Positions 1 to 8,274 of a DNA stretch of 64,000 bases are shown piece by piece (position 1 is the first letter of the stretch; every line of letters begins with the position of its first letter). Source of the DNA: Streptomyces sp. MMG1533 (lineage in GTDB: Bacteria > Actinomycetota > Actinomycetes > Streptomycetales > Streptomycetaceae); assembly GCF_001279775.1 (NCBI RefSeq), contig NZ_LGDG01000261.1, positions 34,747 to 98,746 on the forward strand, given 5' to 3'. The notes beneath the pieces are model-generated. The model saw only the letters and a program-made list of their open reading frames with translations. It was not told where the DNA came from and did not search any database. A program made the translations under genes and the position numbers.

Positions 1-1172
1 GCGCACTGCTCGCCCCCGCCGCGCTCTCGCTGCTCGCCGTGATGTTCACGGAGCCCAAGGAGCGCGCCAAGGCGTTCGGCATCTACGGCGCGATCGCCGG
101 TGGCGGCGGCGCCGTGGGCTTCATCCTCGGCGGCGTCCTCACCGAGTACCTCGACTGGCGCTGGACGTTCTTCGTGAACATCCCGTTCGCGATCATCGCG
201 GCCGCGGGCGCCTACTACGTCATCCGTGAGCCGGCCGGCGGCCGCAACCGTTCGCCGCTCGACATCCCGGGCGTCATCCTCTCCATCCTCGGTCTGGTCA
301 CGCTCGTCTACGCCTTCACCCGCGCCGAGTCCGACGGCTGGGGCGACTCCGTGACCGTCGGCCTGTTCGTCGCCTCGGCGGTGCTGCTCGCCGCGTTCGT
401 CTTCACCGAGTCCAAGGTCAAGGCCCCGCTGCTGCCGCTGCGCGTCATCACCGAGCGCAACCGCGGAGGCGTCTACCTCTCCCTCGGCCTCGCGATCATC
501 GCGATGTTCGGCCTGTTCCTCTTCCTGACCTACTACCTGCAGATCGTGAAGGGCTACTCGCCGGTCAAGACCGGCTTCGCCTTCCTGCCGATGATCGGCG
601 GCATGATGGTGGGCTCCACGCAGATCGGCACCCGCCTGATGACCCGGGTCGCTCCGCGCCTGCTGATGGCTCCGGGCTTCCTGGTCGCCGCGCTCGGCAT
701 GCTGCTGCTGACGCGCCTCGAGATCGGCTCCTCCTACGCCAGCACCATCCTGCCGGCGATGATCCTGCTCGGCCTCGGCATGGGTACGGCGTTCATGCCC
801 GCCATGTCGCTGTCCACGCACGGTGTCGAGCCGCGTGACGCCGGTGTCGCCTCCGCGATGGTCAACACCTCGCAGCAGGTGGGCGGCGCGATCGGTACGG
901 CCCTGCTGAACACGATCGCCGCCTCGGCGACGACCTCGTACATCAAGGACCACATCGGCGGCGCCGGTTCCCAGGCGCAGCAGCAGCTGGTCCAGCTGGA
1001 GGGCCAGGTGCACGGGTACACCAACGCGATCTGGTTCGCCGTCGGCATCCTCGTGATCGCCGCGACGATCGCCGCGACCTTCATCAACACCGGCCGCCCG
1101 GGCACCACCGCGGTGACCGGCTCCGGCGAAGGGGTCGAGGACGAGCTGCCGGTGCCGGTGGTCGCGCACTGA
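1..1172 (+). CDS. MFS drug-efflux transporter (DHA2/EmrB-QacA type), 5' partial
   Basis: The reading frame is open from base 3, so the true start lies before the window; about 389 residues remain. A glycine-rich segment followed by a WRWTFFVNIP motif is typical of the fifth helix region of 14-helix DHA2 proton antiporters, and about ten hydrophobic segments follow. The expected role is proton-driven export of toxic compounds or antibiotics across the cytoplasmic membrane. It converges on a MarR gene with a hairpin between them. The substrate cannot be deduced. The family call is firm; whether the adjacent MarR regulates it is inference. Confidence 0.9.
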   Translation, partial: ALLAPAALSLLAVMFTEPKERAKAFGIYGAIAGGGGAVGFILGGVLTEYLDWRWTFFVNIPFAIIAAAGAYYVIREPAGGRNRSPLDIPGVILSILGLVTLVYAFTRAESDGWGDSVTVGLFVASAVLLAAFVFTESKVKAPLLPLRVITERNRGGVYLSLGLAIIAMFGLFLFLTYYLQIVKGYSPVKTGFAFLPMIGGMMVGSTQIGTRLMTRVAPRLLMAPGFLVAALGMLLLTRLEIGSSYASTILPAMILLGLGMGTAFMPAMSLSTHGVEPRDAGVASAMVNTSQQVGGAIGTALLNTIAASATTSYIKDHIGGAGSQAQQQLVQLEGQVHGYTNAIWFAVGILVIAATIAATFINTGRPGTTAVTGSGEGVEDELPVPVVAH

Positions 1173-1207
1173 CGGCGGCCTTCCGGTCGTACCGCTTCGG
1201 GCAACCT

Positions 1208-1239
1208 GTACGTACGGGGAGGGGACGCTCCGTACGTAC
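1208..1239. terminator. bidirectional hairpin between convergent genes
   Basis: Arms GTACGTACGG and CCGTACGTAC are separated by 12 bases, between the stop codons of the MFS gene and the convergent MarR gene. There is no U tract, as is common for Streptomyces terminators. Confidence 0.5.
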
Positions 1240-1266
1240 GCCCCACCGGACCTGCCCCGGCTGCGC

Positions 1267-1776
1267 TCAGCGGAGCCAGGGCAGGTCCGCACCCGCTTCG
1301 TTCGGCTGAAGTCCCTCGGCGACGATCTGCATGATCTCGCCGAGGGACTTCTGCTGTTCGGGGGTGAGCCGGTCGAACATCGCGTTCCGTACGACCGCCA
1401 CATGGCCCGGCGCGGCCTTCTGCAGCGTCTGGTGGCCCTGGTCCGTCAGCACCGCGAACTGGCCGCGCTTGTCGGAGGGACAGTCCTCGCGCCGTACCCA
1501 GCCGTTCTTCTCCAGGCGGGCGATGGCGTGCGAGAGGCGGGAGCGGGTGATCTTCGCGTGCATGGCCAGCTCGGTCATGCGCAGCCGCCGGTGCGGGGAC
1601 TCGGCGAGCTTGACGAGGAGACCGTAGTAGATGTGCGGCATGCCCGCGTCACGCTGGAGCTGACGGTCCATGTGGTCTTCGAGGAGCGTGCTGGCGTGTA
1701 CGTAGGAACGCCAGACGCGCTGTTCGTCTTCGGTGAGCCAGCGTGGCTCTTCAGCGGGTGTGGATGCCGTGTTCAT
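1267..1776 (-). CDS. MarR-family transcriptional regulator
   Basis: This 169-residue protein has the winged-helix layout of MarR. A dimerisation helix precedes RMTELAMHAKITRSRLSHAI (about residues 67-86), and a wing with DKRGQFAVLTDQG follows. I chose the ATG at 1776; an in-frame GTG three codons upstream is also possible. It is divergent from an extradiol dioxygenase gene, and the 129-bp gap carries two palindromes that could be its operators. MarR proteins usually repress themselves and a neighbour in response to phenolic or oxidant ligands, which fits a regulator of the dioxygenase. The ligand is unknown. Confidence 0.9.
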   Translation of the reverse strand: MNTASTPAEEPRWLTEDEQRVWRSYVHASTLLEDHMDRQLQRDAGMPHIYYGLLVKLAESPHRRLRMTELAMHAKITRSRLSHAIARLEKNGWVRREDCPSDKRGQFAVLTDQGHQTLQKAAPGHVAVVRNAMFDRLTPEQQKSLGEIMQIVAEGLQPNEAGADLPWLR

Positions 1777-1800
1777 GTACTCCACTGTACGAGGGCTCTC

Positions 1801-1817
1801 CTTGAATATTAAACAAG
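1801..1817. promoter_or_regulatory. AT-rich palindrome, candidate MarR operator 1
   Basis: CTTGAATATTAAACAAG is an imperfect palindrome (CTTG/CAAG arms around an AT core) just upstream of the MarR start. Its AT-richness stands out in this GC-rich DNA. Role as a MarR site is inference. Confidence 0.5.
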
Positions 1818-1851
1818 TAAGGCGTAGAGTCGGACCCATAAGCTTAAAAGT

Positions 1852-1870
1852 TGAAGCAAATGGAGCTTCA
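1852..1870. promoter_or_regulatory. inverted repeat, candidate MarR operator 2
   Basis: TGAAGC and GCTTCA arms are separated by 7 bases, 36 bp upstream of the dioxygenase ATG. The site lies where a repressor could block that promoter. Confidence 0.45.
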
Positions 1871-1905
1871 GACTGGAAGCAACGAGCCACGGAGGAGCCG
1901 CCGCC

Positions 1906-2697
1906 ATGTCCGCCGCCACGCAGGAGCGCATGCCCGCCCTCTATCTCAGCCACGGCGCCCCGCCGCTGGCCGACGACCCGATCTGGCCCGGCGAACTCGC
2001 CGCCTGGTCGGCGGGCCTGCCGCGCCCCAAGGCGATCCTCATGGTCTCCGCCCACTGGGAGGAGGCCCCGCTCGCCCTCGGAGCCACCGAGGCCGTCCCC
2101 CTCGTCTACGACTTCTGGGGCTTCCCCGAGCACTACTACCAGGTGAAGTACGCGGCTCCCGGTGCCCCCGAACTCGCCGAGTCCGTACGGAAGTTGCTGC
2201 GCGCCCCCGGCATCCCCGTCCAGGACGTCCCGGACCGCGGCCTCGACCACGGCGCCTATGTCCCGCTGGTGGAGATGTTCCCCGAGGCCGACATCCCGGT
2301 CCTGCAGGTCTCCATGCCGACCCTCGACCCGGCCCGCCTCATGGAGATCGGCCGCAAGCTCGCGCCGCTGCGCGACGAGGGCGTGCTGATCGTCGGCTCC
2401 GGCTTCTTCACCCACAACCTGGCCGCACTGCGGCACACCGGCGGGGGAGTGCCCACATGGTCGTCCGAGTTCGACGACTGGGGCCGCCGCGCACTGGAGA
2501 CCCGCGACTGGGACGCCCTGCTCGACTTCCTGCACAAGGCCCCGGCGGGCCGGTACGCCCACCCGCGCACCGAGCACTTCGCCCCGCTGTTCGTCACCAT
2601 GGGCGCGGCGGACGTGGCCGGCGAACTGGACGCTCAGCAGTCGGTGATCGACGGGTTCTGGATGGGGATGGCGAAGCGGTCGGTGCAGTTCGGCTGA
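1906..2697 (+). CDS. DODA-type extradiol ring-cleavage dioxygenase (LigB family)
   Basis: 263 residues, the usual size of bacterial 4,5-DOPA dioxygenase-like proteins. Candidate metal-binding histidines lie in LYLSHGAPP (His16), VSAHWEE (His50), LDHGAYVPL (about residue 115) and GFFTHN. Enzymes of this family insert dioxygen into catechol-type rings using a non-haem metal; the natural substrate here is not evident. The ATG is preceded by GGAGGAG at a good distance. It is divergent from MarR, a common arrangement for an inducible detoxification or aromatic-handling gene. It acts in the cytoplasm (no signal peptide). Confidence 0.88.
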   Translation: MSAATQERMPALYLSHGAPPLADDPIWPGELAAWSAGLPRPKAILMVSAHWEEAPLALGATEAVPLVYDFWGFPEHYYQVKYAAPGAPELAESVRKLLRAPGIPVQDVPDRGLDHGAYVPLVEMFPEADIPVLQVSMPTLDPARLMEIGRKLAPLRDEGVLIVGSGFFTHNLAALRHTGGGVPTWSSEFDDWGRRALETRDWDALLDFLHKAPAGRYAHPRTEHFAPLFVTMGAADVAGELDAQQSVIDGFWMGMAKRSVQFG

Positions 2698-2702
2698 GGC
2701 GC

Positions 2703-3221
2703 TTACAGGTCCTTCTCGTACCAGGCCACGTCCCAGTAGCGGCCGAACTTCCTGCCCACTTCCTCGTACGTGCCGACGTGCCGGAACCCGAAGCGTTCGT
2801 GCAGCCGCGCGGACGCTTCGTTGGGCTGGGCGATGCCCGCGTAGGCGCGGTGCAGGTCCTCGCCGGACAGGGCCTCGAAGAGGGCCTTGTAGAGGAGGGT
2901 TCCGATGCCGCGGCCGCCCGCGTGCGGGGCGAGGTAGACGGTGACCTCCACGGAGGTCGAGTAGGCGGGCTTGGCGCGATAAGGGCTGGATGTGGCGTAG
3001 CCCAGAATCTCCTGTGTGTCCGCCTGCGTGGCAACCATCAGGCGATACGGGCCGTCTTCAGGGTGGGAGAGCAGCCAAGGGCGGCGCTCTTCCGGAGTGA
3101 AGACTGCGGTATCGAATGTGATGGACGTCTCACGAACGTAGTGGTTGTAGATGTCGGTGAGCGCTGTGAGGTCGCTTTCGACTCCAGGCCTGACCTGCAC
3201 CTCAGTACGTTCCGGCGGCAT
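2703..3221 (-). CDS. GNAT N-acetyltransferase, phosphinothricin acetyltransferase-like
   Basis: 172 residues covering one GNAT domain. The start (VRPGVESDLTALTDIYNHYV) and the acetyl-CoA loop AGGRGIGTLLYKAL (about residues 103-116) resemble the Pat/Bar group that N-acetylates phosphinothricin or related amino acids such as methionine sulfone. The C-terminal FGFRHVGTYEEVGRKFGRYW is typical of the group. It converges with the dioxygenase gene (5-bp gap) and is divergent from hrdD. The actual substrate is unknown, and housekeeping relatives are frequent. Confidence 0.85.
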   Translation of the reverse strand: MPPERTEVQVRPGVESDLTALTDIYNHYVRETSITFDTAVFTPEERRPWLLSHPEDGPYRLMVATQADTQEILGYATSSPYRAKPAYSTSVEVTVYLAPHAGGRGIGTLLYKALFEALSGEDLHRAYAGIAQPNEASARLHERFGFRHVGTYEEVGRKFGRYWDVAWYEKDL

Positions 3222-3282
3222 CGGTCCTCCTCGTGTGGCCAGGCAGGGTACTGCATGATCAGAAAAATAGAGGGGTGGGTTG

Positions 3283-3308
3283 GGAATTCTGTCCGGATTC
3301 CAGTCGTT
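3283..3308 (+). promoter_or_regulatory. SigR-type promoter upstream of hrdD
   Basis: GGAAT (3283-3287), exactly 18 bases, then GTT (3306-3308). This matches the published SigR consensus GGAAT-N18-GTT for the thiol-oxidative-stress sigma factor. It lies 84 bp upstream of the hrdD ATG. hrdD is a known SigR target in S. coelicolor, so the match is expected knowledge and not chance. Confidence 0.82.
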
Positions 3309-3392
3309 GTTTCCATCGGATGCAGGGCACCCGAGGAGAGTGCCCAGCGTCTAAGGACCACTCGCTCACCTCACCATCGCAAGGGAGCACGC

Positions 3393-4388
3393 ATGGCAAC
3401 CCGTGCCGTCGCCCGTCGTCAGTCCGCCACCGGCGGGACCGACGCGGCAAGCAGTGTTCGCACCCATGGCGGCGAGATCGCCGACCGCGACCTGGTCGGC
3501 ATGTATCTCGACGAGATCGCGCGTACACCGCTGCTCGACGCCGCCAAGGAAGTCGAGCTGTCCCAGATCATCGAGGCGGGTGTCTTCGCGCAGCAGATCC
3601 TCGACGGGGACGAGGAGTCGAAGGCGGACGCCACCCGCGAGGAGCTCGAGGCCCTGGTTGCCGCGAGCGAGCGGGCCAAGGACGTCTTCATCCGCTCCAA
3701 CCTCCGACTGGTGGTCGCCGTGGCCCGTCGCTACCCCCGTAGCGGCCTCCCGCTCCTCGACCTGATCCAGGAGGGCAACGCCGGCCTGGTGCGCGCGGTC
3801 GAGAAGTTCGACTACCGCAAGGGCTTCAAGTTCTCGACGTACGCGACCTGGTGGATCCGTCAGGCGATCACCCGCTCGATAGCGGACCAGTCGCGCACCA
3901 TCCGCCTGCCCGTCCACCTGGTGGAGGAGCTGGGCCGGATCCGCCGTGTGCAGCGCGAGTTCAACCGCGAGCACGGCCGCGACCCGGAGCCCGCGGAGAT
4001 CGCCGCCGAGCTCGACTCGAACCCGGACCGCGTGACGGACGTCCTGGACTGGGCCCGTGACCCGGTCTCCCTGAACATGCCGGTGGACGACGCGGGCGAG
4101 ACCCAGTTCGGCGACCTCCTGGAGGACGCGTCGGCGGTCTCCCCGGAGCAGTCCGTCCTGACGCTGCTGCGCAGCGAGGAGCTGGACGACCTCATCGGCC
4201 GCCTCGACCAGCGCACGGCCTCCATCATCAAGATGCGGTACGGCATCGAGGACGGCCGGGAGCGCACGCTGACCGAGGTCGGCAAGGAGCACGGCCTGAC
4301 GCGCGAGCGGATCCGCCAGATCGAGAAGCACGCGCTGCTGGAGCTGAAGAAGCTGGCGCGGGACACCGGGTTCGACGCGGCGGCGTGA
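3393..4388 (+). CDS. hrdD: RNA polymerase primary-like sigma factor HrdD
   Basis: 331 residues with the sigma-70 layout: region 1.2 (DLVGMYLDEIARTPLL), region 2 with the -10 recognition helix (KFSTYATWWIRQAITRSIAD), region 3, and region 4.2 helix-turn-helix (LTEVGKEHGLTRERIRQIEK). The length and the absence of the long acidic N-terminus of HrdB point to HrdD of the HrdA/C/D group; gene order agrees. These are non-essential group 2 sigma factors that read promoters similar to HrdB. The ATG has AAGGGAG upstream. Transcription is probably induced by SigR through the promoter at 3283. Confidence 0.93.
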   Translation: MATRAVARRQSATGGTDAASSVRTHGGEIADRDLVGMYLDEIARTPLLDAAKEVELSQIIEAGVFAQQILDGDEESKADATREELEALVAASERAKDVFIRSNLRLVVAVARRYPRSGLPLLDLIQEGNAGLVRAVEKFDYRKGFKFSTYATWWIRQAITRSIADQSRTIRLPVHLVEELGRIRRVQREFNREHGRDPEPAEIAAELDSNPDRVTDVLDWARDPVSLNMPVDDAGETQFGDLLEDASAVSPEQSVLTLLRSEELDDLIGRLDQRTASIIKMRYGIEDGRERTLTEVGKEHGLTRERIRQIEKHALLELKKLARDTGFDAAA

Positions 4389-4630
4389 CCGCCTCGCGCG
4401 GTCGCTGCGCCGGGAGGCGTGCGACCGCCGGCGGCCGCGTACGCTGGGTGGCGAAAGACAGCGCAAACATGGCGTTGTAACGCCGCTTCAACCGGCGGAG
4501 CCCTGGGAACAAGACTTCAGGGCCCAGGAGTTCGAGCGCGCCGGCACGTGTCCCATCGCCGGCTTTCTGTGACCCTCCGACCACCGAGCCAAGTCCCGAC
4601 GCACATCCCCCCGGCGCCGGGACTCTCCCC

Positions 4631-4676
4631 GAGCCGGGCTTCGGCGCCCCTCCCCCCGGGCGCCGGGGTCCGGCTC
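4631..4676 (+). terminator. strong nested hairpin followed by TTTC
   Basis: GAGCCGG (4631-4637) pairs with CCGGCTC (4670-4676). Inside it GGCGCCC (4643-4649) pairs with GGGCGCC (4658-4664). The sequence runs straight into TTTCTCC, so it is a good intrinsic terminator for hrdD or for a small RNA after it. Confidence 0.6.
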
Positions 4677-4766
4677 TTTCTCCGTCCGCTGCTGCCCGGG
4701 TCTCAGCCCGGACACGCTGGAAACGGCGGGCCACCCCGTACCTGAACCCCGGGGTGGCCCGCCGGA

Positions 4767-4781
4767 TGGCAGATTCTGCCA
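4767..4781. promoter_or_regulatory. 15-bp perfect palindrome, candidate TetR autoregulatory operator
   Basis: TGGCAGATTCTGCCA (7-bp perfect arms around one base) ends 21 bp before the GTG start of the TetR gene. This is the usual position and size for a TetR self-repression site. Confidence 0.65.
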
Positions 4782-4802
4782 CATGGGCATAGCCTGCCGA
4801 AC

Positions 4803-5489
4803 GTGAGCAGCCCCACCCACTCCTCTCCCGCGGCGACGACAGCCGTCTCCCTCACCGAACGACGCAAGGCCGCGACCCGTATGGAGATCGCCCGAGCGGC
4901 TGCCGGTCTCTTCGTGAAACACGGCCTGCGGGCCACCCGGGCCGAGGACATCGCCCAGGCCGCCGGCATCGCCCCGCGCACCTTCTACCGCTACTTCGCG
5001 ACCAAGGAGGAGTCCGTCGCCCCGCTCTACGCGGCGGGCGCCCAGCTCTGGGCGGAGGCGGTACGCGAGGCACCCGCCGACCTGTCCGTGCCGCAGGCCC
5101 TGGAACACGCGGTCCGGCACACGTTGATGCCGGGCAGCGCGGTGTCCGCGGCGTCCTGGGAGTGGGTCCGCGCCCTGGTCCGGCTGGCGGCGGCCGGTCC
5201 GGGGCTCGGGAAGGTGTGGGCGGAGGTGTGCCAGGCGGGGGAGCGGACGCTGGTGGAGGTGCTCGCGGCACGGCTCACGCGGGGTGACGACAACGTTGCC
5301 GGGCGTCTCGCCGCCTCCCCCGAGCTGCGCTTCGCCGCGGCCGTGGCAAGTGCCGCCGTACGTACGGCGGTCGAGGCATGGGGGAAGGGGGACGCCCCGT
5401 CCGGCGGACCCGAGGGACCGGCCGGGCTGGCCCTGCGGAATCTCGGGGCGCTGGGCGAGTTCCCGTGGGAGGCGTTGCCGGAGGGGTGA
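4803..5489 (+). CDS. TetR-family regulator (SCO3201-like)
   Basis: 228 residues. The N-terminal HTH is clear: RMEIARAAAGLFVKHGLRAT followed by AEDIAQAAGIAPRTFYRYF (about residues 23-62). The C-terminal ligand domain is generic. The start is GTG at 4803 with no strong Shine-Dalgarno, so the message may have a very short leader. By position after hrdD this is the counterpart of SCO3201, whose over-expression was reported to suppress antibiotic production and differentiation in S. coelicolor (from memory). The palindrome just upstream suggests autoregulation. Its ligand is unknown. Confidence 0.9.
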   Translation: MSSPTHSSPAATTAVSLTERRKAATRMEIARAAAGLFVKHGLRATRAEDIAQAAGIAPRTFYRYFATKEESVAPLYAAGAQLWAEAVREAPADLSVPQALEHAVRHTLMPGSAVSAASWEWVRALVRLAAAGPGLGKVWAEVCQAGERTLVEVLAARLTRGDDNVAGRLAASPELRFAAAVASAAVRTAVEAWGKGDAPSGGPEGPAGLALRNLGALGEFPWEALPEG

Positions 5490-5501
5490 GGGGGATCGCG
5501 G

Positions 5502-6470
5502 TCAGTTCCGGTCCGACCCCGCCCGGACCATTCGCGCACCCAACTCCCGTACACAGCGCACAAGTTCCTCCGGTTCCTGCACGGTGAAGTCGAACCCCAG
5601 CATGGCCAGCCGCACGGCCAGCCACTCCACGGACCCGGCCGAACCCCGCAACCGGCAACGCCCCTCGTCCAGCGGCTCGGGCGCCCCGAGCCACGTCGGC
5701 ACCCGGGCCGCGACGACCTCGGCGGCGGCGTCGAACGTCACCGCGAAGTCGTACGTCTCCTGCTGCCCGTGGATCGACCGCCGCAGGTACTCCGCCGCGT
5801 TCCCCGTCGGCAGCTCCCGCGGTGCGAACCGTGCCCCGGTCGCGAAGGGATCGCTCACCCGGTCGACGCGGAAGGTGCGCCAGTCGTCGCGGTCGAGGTC
5901 GTAGGCGACGAGATACCAGCGCTGCCCGGTGGACACCAGCCGGTACGGCTCGACCACGCGTCGTGAGTCGGCTCCGTCCTTCGCGCGGTAGGCGAACCGC
6001 AGGCGCTCCCGCCCGGCCACCGTGGAGGCCATCACGGTCAGCGTCTCGGGCGCGATGCTCGCCCCGTCGCCGCTGGTCAGCGCGGTGGTCGCGGCCTGGA
6101 GGGTGGAGACGCGGTGGCGCAGCCGGGACGGCAGCACCTGTTCCAGTTTGGCCAGCGCCCGTACGGACGCCTCGTCCACGCCCTCGACCGCGTGCCCGGC
6201 GCCCGCCCGCAGCCCGACCGCGATGGCCACCGCCTCCTCGTCGTCGAGCACGAGCGGCGGCATGGCCTTGCCCGCGACGAGCCGGTAGCCGCCGTCGGCG
6301 CCCTGGGTCGCCTGCACGGGATAGCCGAGCTCCCGCAACCGGTCGATGTCCCGCCGGACCGTGCGGCGGGAGACCCCGAGCCGCTCGGAGAGCTCGCCGC
6401 CGGGCCATTCGCGGGGCGTCTGGAGGAGGGAGAGGAGCTGGAGGAGCCGTGCCGGAGTGTCCGTCGTCAT
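5502..6470 (-). CDS. YafY/PafC-type transcriptional regulator (HTH_11 + WYL)
   Basis: 322 residues. The N-terminal winged HTH (WPGGELSERLGVSRRTVRRD, residues about 22-41) is followed by a central WYL domain with YRLVSTGQRWYLVAYDLDR (about 178-196) and a C-terminal WCX-like segment. WYL domains bind nucleotides or nucleic acid and often act as sensor regulators. It is divergent from an MFS pump with 63 bp between starts, so control of the pump is likely. It converges with the TetR gene (12-bp gap). Start ATG at 6470. Confidence 0.88.
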   Translation of the reverse strand: MTTDTPARLLQLLSLLQTPREWPGGELSERLGVSRRTVRRDIDRLRELGYPVQATQGADGGYRLVAGKAMPPLVLDDEEAVAIAVGLRAGAGHAVEGVDEASVRALAKLEQVLPSRLRHRVSTLQAATTALTSGDGASIAPETLTVMASTVAGRERLRFAYRAKDGADSRRVVEPYRLVSTGQRWYLVAYDLDRDDWRTFRVDRVSDPFATGARFAPRELPTGNAAEYLRRSIHGQQETYDFAVTFDAAAEVVAARVPTWLGAPEPLDEGRCRLRGSAGSVEWLAVRLAMLGFDFTVQEPEELVRCVRELGARMVRAGSDRN

Positions 6471-6533
6471 GAGTCCGAGGATGCCGCAGAACTAGGACAC
6501 GATCTGACCTAATGCGGCCATAGCTTGTGGGAC

Positions 6534-8042
6534 ATGACCTCCACCGAGCCCACCCTCAGTGCGGCCGGCGACCGGCGTCGCTGGTTCGCTCTCGCCATCG
6601 TGATGACCGCGGCCTTCATGGACCTCGTCGACGTCACGATCGTCAACATCGCCATCCCGTCGATCCAGGAAAACGCGGGCGCATCCTTCAGCCAGATCCA
6701 GTGGATCACCGCCGGATACGCGCTGGCCTTCGCCGCCGGCCTGATCACCGGCGGACGGCTCGGTGACATCCACGGCCGCAAGCGGCTGTTCCTGATCGGC
6801 ATCGGCGGCTTCACCCTCGCCTCCGCGCTGTGCGGGTTCGCCGCGGGCCCGGAGATGCTGGTCGCCTCCCGCATCCTGCAGGGCGGTATGGCGGCGCTGA
6901 TGGTGCCGCAGGTCCTGTCGATCGTGCACGCCACCTTCCCGGCGCACGAACGGGGCAAGGTCTTCGGGCTCTTCGGCGCGATCGTGGGGCTGGGGGCCGT
7001 CTCCGGCCCGCTGCTCGGCGCGCTGCTGACCGAGTGGAACCTGTTCGGGCTCGAATGGCGGCCCATCTTCCTGATCAACCTGCCGGTCGGCATCGCGGGC
7101 CTGATCCTCGGCAGCCGCTTCATCACCGAGTCCAAGGCCCCGAAGGCGCTGAAGCTGGACCTGGTGGGTGTCGCGCTGGTGACGCTGGGCCTGCTGATGC
7201 TGATCTACCCGCTCACCCGCGGCGAGGAGCTGGGCTGGCCGCTGTGGGGATACGTGTCGATGGGCGGCTCGCTCGTGGTGCTCGGCGCGCTGGTGGCGTA
7301 CGAGCGGCGCAAGACGGTGCGCGACGGCTCCCCGCTGATCGAACTTTCCCTGTTCCGCGTCAAGAGCTTCGCCGCCGGCATCGCCGTGCAGACGGTCTTC
7401 GGGGTCGCGCTGGGCATCTTCTTCCTGGTGTGGACCATGTACATGCAGATGGGGCTGGGTTGGAGCCCGCTGCGGGCCGGGCTGACCGGCGTCCCGTTCT
7501 CGATCGCCGTGTCCCTGGCGGCCGGACTGTCCGTGCAGCAGCTCGTCCCGCGCTTCGGCCGCAAGGTGCTGCAGGCGGGTGCGCTGGTGATGGGCCTGGG
7601 CGTACTGCTCTACATCTGGGAGTCCGAGCGGTACGGCATGGCGATCGCCTCGTGGCAGATGGCCCTGCCGCTGATCGTGATGGGCGCCGGCATGGGCCTG
7701 ATCGTCGCTCCGCTCACGGACGCGGTGCTGTCGGAGGTGCCGCGCGAGCACGCCGGTTCGGCGTCGGGCCTGATCAACACCGTGCAGCAGATGGGCAACG
7801 CGCTGGGGCTGGGCCTGGTCTCGGTGGTCTTCTTCGGTGTGATCGCCGACGACCTGCGGCCGGCCCAGGTGGGCCCGGCCTTCGTGGACGGCTTCCAGCA
7901 CGCGCTGTGGTGGGTGGCCGCGGTGATGGGCGTCATCTTCCTGCTGATGTCCGCGCTGCCGAAGCGGCCTGCGCAGCATGTGGAGGGAGCCGGGGAGGAG
8001 CTTCGGGCGGTGGCGGAGAAGGAGCCCGAGCTCGTGTCCTGA
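6534..8042 (+). CDS. MFS transporter, DHA2 (EmrB/QacA) family
   Basis: 502 residues with about 14 hydrophobic helices, as in DHA2 proton antiporters. Helix 1 carries MDLVDVTIVNIAIPSIQ (D1 motif), the loop 2-3 motif is GGRLGDIHGRKR, and helix 5 has VSGPLLGALL. The ATG at 6534 starts MTSTEPTL; an upstream TTG is less likely. Divergent from the WYL regulator, which is the probable local controller. Exported compound unknown. A strong hairpin follows the stop codon, so it is probably a single-gene transcript. Confidence 0.92.
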   Translation: MTSTEPTLSAAGDRRRWFALAIVMTAAFMDLVDVTIVNIAIPSIQENAGASFSQIQWITAGYALAFAAGLITGGRLGDIHGRKRLFLIGIGGFTLASALCGFAAGPEMLVASRILQGGMAALMVPQVLSIVHATFPAHERGKVFGLFGAIVGLGAVSGPLLGALLTEWNLFGLEWRPIFLINLPVGIAGLILGSRFITESKAPKALKLDLVGVALVTLGLLMLIYPLTRGEELGWPLWGYVSMGGSLVVLGALVAYERRKTVRDGSPLIELSLFRVKSFAAGIAVQTVFGVALGIFFLVWTMYMQMGLGWSPLRAGLTGVPFSIAVSLAAGLSVQQLVPRFGRKVLQAGALVMGLGVLLYIWESERYGMAIASWQMALPLIVMGAGMGLIVAPLTDAVLSEVPREHAGSASGLINTVQQMGNALGLGLVSVVFFGVIADDLRPAQVGPAFVDGFQHALWWVAAVMGVIFLLMSALPKRPAQHVEGAGEELRAVAEKEPELVS

Positions 8043-8051
8043 GCAGCGTGA

Positions 8052-8087
8052 AAAGGGCCCGGCACCTGGGGAGGTGCCGGGCCCTTT
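8052..8087 (+). terminator. intrinsic terminator after MFS gene
   Basis: A perfect 16-bp stem (8052-8067 with 8072-8087, loop GGGG), starting AAAGGGCCCGGC and ending GGGCCCTTT, begins 10 bp after the stop codon. Confidence 0.85.
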
Positions 8088-8274
8088 GTTGTGCTCGGGG
8101 CGTTGCCTCGGGTGTTGCCCGGGGTGTTGTGTTCGGGCGGGTGCTGCCGGACTCGGACCCTCCTGGAAGTCCGTTCATGCCCGAATCACGTCCGAACCTG
8201 TTTACTTTCCGGAAATCCGGGCGTAGCCTCCCAGCGAAACCACAAGTTCGGGCACAGATCGGAGGCGAACGGAC

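Larger units (their letters stand above)
4389..4802. other. 413-bp intergenic region, possible small RNA
   Basis: No open frame with coding-like codon use was seen. The first half is rich in inverted repeats: GGCGTT/AACGCC near 4473, CCTGGG/CCCAGG around 4502-4527, and GCCGGC at 4540-4545 repeated at 4558-4563 and followed by TTTCT, which would form a terminator-like hairpin. The second half holds the stronger hairpin at 4631-4676. It could be the hrdD 3' UTR or an independent small RNA; sequence alone cannot decide. Confidence 0.35.

Noticed and set aside
1851..3392. Long open frame running in front of and into hrdD
   Set aside because: The segment before 3393 crosses the dioxygenase and GNAT genes and has Arg/Pro-rich shadow composition; hrdD begins at the ATG with its own ribosome site and promoter.
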